In this document: piece by piece, positions 6,052-8,322 of the stretch
Layout of the letters: the number at the start of each line of letters is the position of its first letter
Position numbering within the stretch: position 1 is the stretch's first letter
Assembly: GCA_003217835.1 (NCBI GenBank)
Contig: QHMQ01000051.1
Span: 1-8,322, forward strand
Source of the DNA: Verrucomicrobiota bacterium
GTDB taxonomy: Bacteria > Verrucomicrobiota > Verrucomicrobiia > Chthoniobacterales > UBA10450
Direction: 5' to 3'
DNA: 8,322 bases
Translations under genes and position numbers: made by a program
Notes under the pieces: generated by a model
Told to the model about the DNA's origin: nothing
The model's input: only the letters and a program-made list of their open reading frames with translations
The model's database searches: none

Positions 6052-6615
6052 TTAGGAGACCGGGCCTGATGAAACGACAACGCTCGACGGCCGCAGTAAG
6101 CGATCCTTGAATCGATAACCGCGGCGGGTCTGGCGGACAACGGTTCCTTCCGAGAACCTGCTCGGTTCATGCGCAATCGCTTCGTGGAGATTTGGATCGA
6201 ATTTTTTTCCCTCGGCTTCGATTGCTTGCAATCCATTTTCAGCGAGGAAATCGCGGAGCTGTTTCAGAACCAGAGTCATCCCTGAATAAATTGGAGACTG
6301 TTCGCTTTCGTCCCGGGCGGCTTCCAGACCGAGTTCGAAGTTATCGACGATCGCCACCAGCCGTTCCAGCAACGAGCTGTTCGCGTATTTGACTGCGTCT
6401 TCCTTTTCGCGCGCACATCGCTTCTTGTAATTCTCGAAGTCGGCCTGGCTGCGAAGCGCCAGATCGCGGAACCGGTCAAGGTCAGCTTGCAAACCGGTCA
6501 TCGGATCCTCTGCTGCTTCGCTTCGTTGCGCGGCTGTCGCAGATGACGATGTCGATCCCAGCGATGTCGTTTCTTCCGACTCTCGACGATGTTCAGTCAT
6601 GGGAACCTTTTTCAT
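6052..6615 (-). CDS. grpE: Nucleotide exchange factor GrpE
   Basis: GrpE releases ADP from DnaK to complete the chaperone cycle and acts as a homodimer. The 187-residue product has the expected pieces: a low-complexity Ser/Glu-rich N-terminus (to about 37), the long dimerising helix (about 40-100, with QADFENYKKRCAREKED) and the C-terminal beta domain that contacts DnaK, carrying the family signature FDPNLHEAIAH at 139-149 and GYRFKDRLLRPSSVVVS at 166-182. ATG 6615 overlaps the upstream phosphatase stop as ATGA, pointing to translational coupling. An alternative start is the ATG at 6600 (MTEHRRES), which has AAGG about five bases upstream and would be the better choice if Shine-Dalgarno pairing decides. 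Confidence 0.96.
   Translation of the reverse strand: MKKVPMTEHRRESEETTSLGSTSSSATAAQRSEAAEDPMTGLQADLDRFRDLALRSQADFENYKKRCAREKEDAVKYANSSLLERLVAIVDNFELGLEAARDESEQSPIYSGMTLVLKQLRDFLAENGLQAIEAEGKKFDPNLHEAIAHEPSRFSEGTVVRQTRRGYRFKDRLLRPSSVVVSSGPVS
6612..6615 (-). promoter_or_regulatory. ATGA stop/start overlap joining phosphatase and grpE
   Basis: The phosphatase TGA stop (6614-6612) shares three bases with the grpE ATG (6615-6613). This is the classic termination-reinitiation arrangement, and no other ribosome site lies before ATG 6615. If the internal ATG at 6600 is the true grpE start, the two genes would instead be separated by about 11 nt and coupling would be looser. Confidence 0.6.
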
Positions 6616-8051
6616 ATTTTGCGGATGGCAATCAAAGTGATGTCGTCATTTTGCGGAGTCGAACCGATAAAATTATGCACGTCATCGATGACTCGCTTTA
6701 CAATCGCTTGGGCGCCATCGGTCGCGCTGGCGCGGACCGATTCGATCGTGCGCCCAAGACCGAATTCGTCTCCTTCCGTGTTTAGCGCTTCCGTCACGCC
6801 GTCGGTGTAGAGGACGAGGCAATCATCGCGCTCGAGCGGCACGGCGAAATCAACAGTAAGTCTATCAAACACATTTCCGCTGTCAATTCCAAGGACCATT
6901 CCAGGCGATTTTACCGGCGTAACATGTTGCAACTGTCGTTTGTAGAGCAACGGCGCGTCGTGTCCCCCACGCGCGAGAGTGACGCCATCGCGCTCATGAT
7001 CGAGGATGAGATAGGCCATGCTGATAAACATGTCTTCCTTGATGTCCGGATAAAGCTGCCGGTTTACCTTTCGCAAAACATCGGCTGGGGAAGGATTCCG
7101 CGCCGCCTCAGCACGCAAGACACTACGGCAAATCGCCATGATCAGCGATGCCGGAACGCCTTTACCGGAAACGTCGGCAATTACAACACCAAGCCGCTCT
7201 TCATCGACACGAATGTAATCAAAATAATCGCCGCTTACCTGGCGGGCGGGCACATTGATGCCGCTGATTTGAAATCCGTTAATGGCCGGCGCTTCCGCCG
7301 GAAGCAAAATACGCTGAATGTCTCGCGCGATCTCGAGGTCGTGATCGAGTCGCTTTTTTTCATTTGCCATCGAGTAGATGATGGCGTTGTAGAGGGCAAA
7401 GGCGGACTGCTCGGCAATCGATTTGAAAACAACGAAATCCCCTTGCGTAAACGGCGCGCCCATCGGGCCATTGGCGACGGCGAGGACCCCTAGATTTTGT
7501 TTTCCGTAGGAGAGCGATGCCGCCATGACCGACGCAGTTCCAAAAGCACTATCTCGCAGTTTCGCCAATTCCGGCGCCTCGGAGAGTTCATTGAAGCAGA
7601 CGGACTGCCCTGTCTGCCAGACGCGACCGATGATCCCTTCACCCGGAACAATCGAGTGCAGCCGCAGATAACTCTCGAGCGCGATCGGAGTGGCGGCCGC
7701 TTGTTGCAAAATATTTGGTGGAACATCTACCAGCGGCGGACAACCTTTCGAGATAAAGGCCGGAGTGAGCCTTCCGCCCGTCCGATCGGTCACATAAAGC
7801 GCGCCGCCATGTGCATCGAGAATACGCGTTGCACCCTCGACAATGAGCCGGTGCAGCTCATTAGGTCGAATGATGTCGCTGAAAGCTTCTCCAAGTCCGT
7901 GGAGGAAATCGAAAACAAGAGTCTCTTCGACCTGAATCTCCTCGTGGGAGCGCTCCAACATCCGAATCCGCCGTCTCTGGGCGTAGGCGGTGAAAATCCA
8001 CCCGGCCACGGACACGAGAAGCAGTCCGAAGAGAAAAGTCGGCCACATCAT
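6612..8051 (-). CDS. Membrane-anchored GAF plus PP2C (SpoIIE/RsbU-type) serine phosphatase
   Basis: This 479-residue protein is a predicted metal-dependent serine/threonine phosphatase of the RsbU/SpoIIE family, which dephosphorylates STAS-domain anti-sigma-factor antagonists. In order: one N-terminal transmembrane helix (about 4-23) followed by Arg-rich residues RRRIR; a short helix; a GAF sensor domain at about 45-228 (GEGIIGRVWQTGQSV at 137-151, LGVLAVAN at 187-194); the RsbU-type linker LEIARDIQRILLP at 239-251; and the PP2C domain at about 255-479. Metal-binding and catalytic positions are present: SGDYFDY (Asp275), IADVSGKG (Asp293), LYTDGVTEALN (Asp417) and QNDDITLIAI (Asp469-Asp470). 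ATG 8051 follows the STAS-like gene by 12 nt with no strong ribosome site; a second Met follows immediately. The GAF ligand is unknown. The catalytic set is complete, so it is probably active. Confidence 0.93.
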   Translation of the reverse strand: MMWPTFLFGLLLVSVAGWIFTAYAQRRRIRMLERSHEEIQVEETLVFDFLHGLGEAFSDIIRPNELHRLIVEGATRILDAHGGALYVTDRTGGRLTPAFISKGCPPLVDVPPNILQQAAATPIALESYLRLHSIVPGEGIIGRVWQTGQSVCFNELSEAPELAKLRDSAFGTASVMAASLSYGKQNLGVLAVANGPMGAPFTQGDFVVFKSIAEQSAFALYNAIIYSMANEKKRLDHDLEIARDIQRILLPAEAPAINGFQISGINVPARQVSGDYFDYIRVDEERLGVVIADVSGKGVPASLIMAICRSVLRAEAARNPSPADVLRKVNRQLYPDIKEDMFISMAYLILDHERDGVTLARGGHDAPLLYKRQLQHVTPVKSPGMVLGIDSGNVFDRLTVDFAVPLERDDCLVLYTDGVTEALNTEGDEFGLGRTIESVRASATDGAQAIVKRVIDDVHNFIGSTPQNDDITLIAIRKI

Positions 8052-8063
8052 GCCAGGGCCAGC

Positions 8064-8322
8064 TTACTTCGAAGGCGTCTCTTGATGAAGGTCTTGTTTT
8101 AGGTATTCGAGAACGTCCTTGAAGCGAAAGAGATTTTCTGGTGCCGCTTCGCACAGAGCCTCGTGCGCCTCGAGAATCGTTCGAGTTTGATCCTGTTTTT
8201 TTCCGTTTGCCGATCCCTGATTAGAAGGGCGCGACAACGCCTCGCATTCAGGCGCCGTCGTTCCATCGGCCTGAATATCGAAGATTTGATCAAGACCCAG
8301 CCCAGAGAGGAGTTCCCGGCTG
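8064..8322 (-). CDS. Probable STAS-domain protein, C-terminal part (5' end outside window)
   Basis: An open frame of 85 codons enters from the right edge of the window and ends at TAA 8066-8064. The visible start, SRELLSGLGLDQIFDI, resembles the last helix of STAS anti-sigma-factor antagonists, where LLxxxGLDxIFxI is typical. A low-complexity linker follows (about 40 residues, Ala/Gln/Ser-rich), then a charged helical tail with ILEAHEALCEAAPENLF and RFKDVLEYLKQDLHQE. The regulatory serine, if any, lies outside the window. The gene is 12 nt upstream of the RsbU-type phosphatase on the same strand, which fits a phosphatase-substrate pair. The STAS assignment rests on one short motif plus context; that this is coding is firmer than what it is. 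Confidence 0.62.
   Translation of the reverse strand, partial: SRELLSGLGLDQIFDIQADGTTAPECEALSRPSNQGSANGKKQDQTRTILEAHEALCEAAPENLFRFKDVLEYLKQDLHQETPSK

Noticed and set aside
6924..8102. Two long plus-strand open frames (6924-7493 and 7497-8102) opposite the phosphatase gene
   Set aside because: Both are antisense to conserved GAF and PP2C motifs and their translations show no family resemblance.

Overview
The window reads as a piece of bacterial chromosome, most likely from the PVC superphylum and probably Verrucomicrobia (Chthoniobacterales or 'Udaeobacter'-like). This placement is inferred from protein style. The GreA homologue carries a roughly 450-residue N-terminal extension like those known in chlamydial and verrucomicrobial GreA, the HMG-CoA-lyase-type protein begins with an ECPRDA-type motif, and Shine-Dalgarno sequences are mostly weak. 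GC content is moderate. There is no tRNA, rRNA, insertion sequence, CRISPR array or phage gene, so this is a core-genome neighbourhood rather than an accessory island.

Layout. From the left, a TerC/Alx-family membrane protein (12-947, minus) is divergent from a giant GreA-type elongation factor (1054-2946, plus), with a 106-nt shared upstream region. The GreA gene converges on a long minus-strand gene series that fills the rest of the window, and a small hairpin lies in the 55-nt convergent gap. In transcription order, right to left, that series is: the C-terminal end of a probable STAS-domain protein (8064 to the window edge), a membrane-anchored GAF plus PP2C/SpoIIE phosphatase of RsbU type (6612-8051), grpE (6052-6615), dnaJ (4767-5903), an HMG-CoA-lyase-like gene broken by a frameshift (3833-4688), and rsmE (3002-3748).

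How the genes fit together. GrpE and DnaJ are the co-chaperones of DnaK, which is not in the window. Directly upstream of them, and overlapping grpE by ATGA, is an RsbU-type phosphatase, itself 12 nt behind a probable STAS protein. Phosphatase plus STAS is the pair used in partner-switching control of sigma factors and other targets. The arrangement therefore suggests that a stress-signalling module is co-transcribed with the chaperone genes. RsmE (16S rRNA m3U1498 methyltransferase) is a common companion of dnaJ in bacteria.

The points most worth checking are the HMG-CoA lyase frameshift, which matches a clean 17-nt deletion removing a conserved loop; the phosphatase-chaperone coupling; the CarD/Tudor-like module I infer at the N-terminus of the giant GreA; and a few small intergenic structures (a heptad repeat, palindromes before dnaJ, and in-frame open tails after the grpE and dnaJ stops). 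I found no clearly new multi-gene system.
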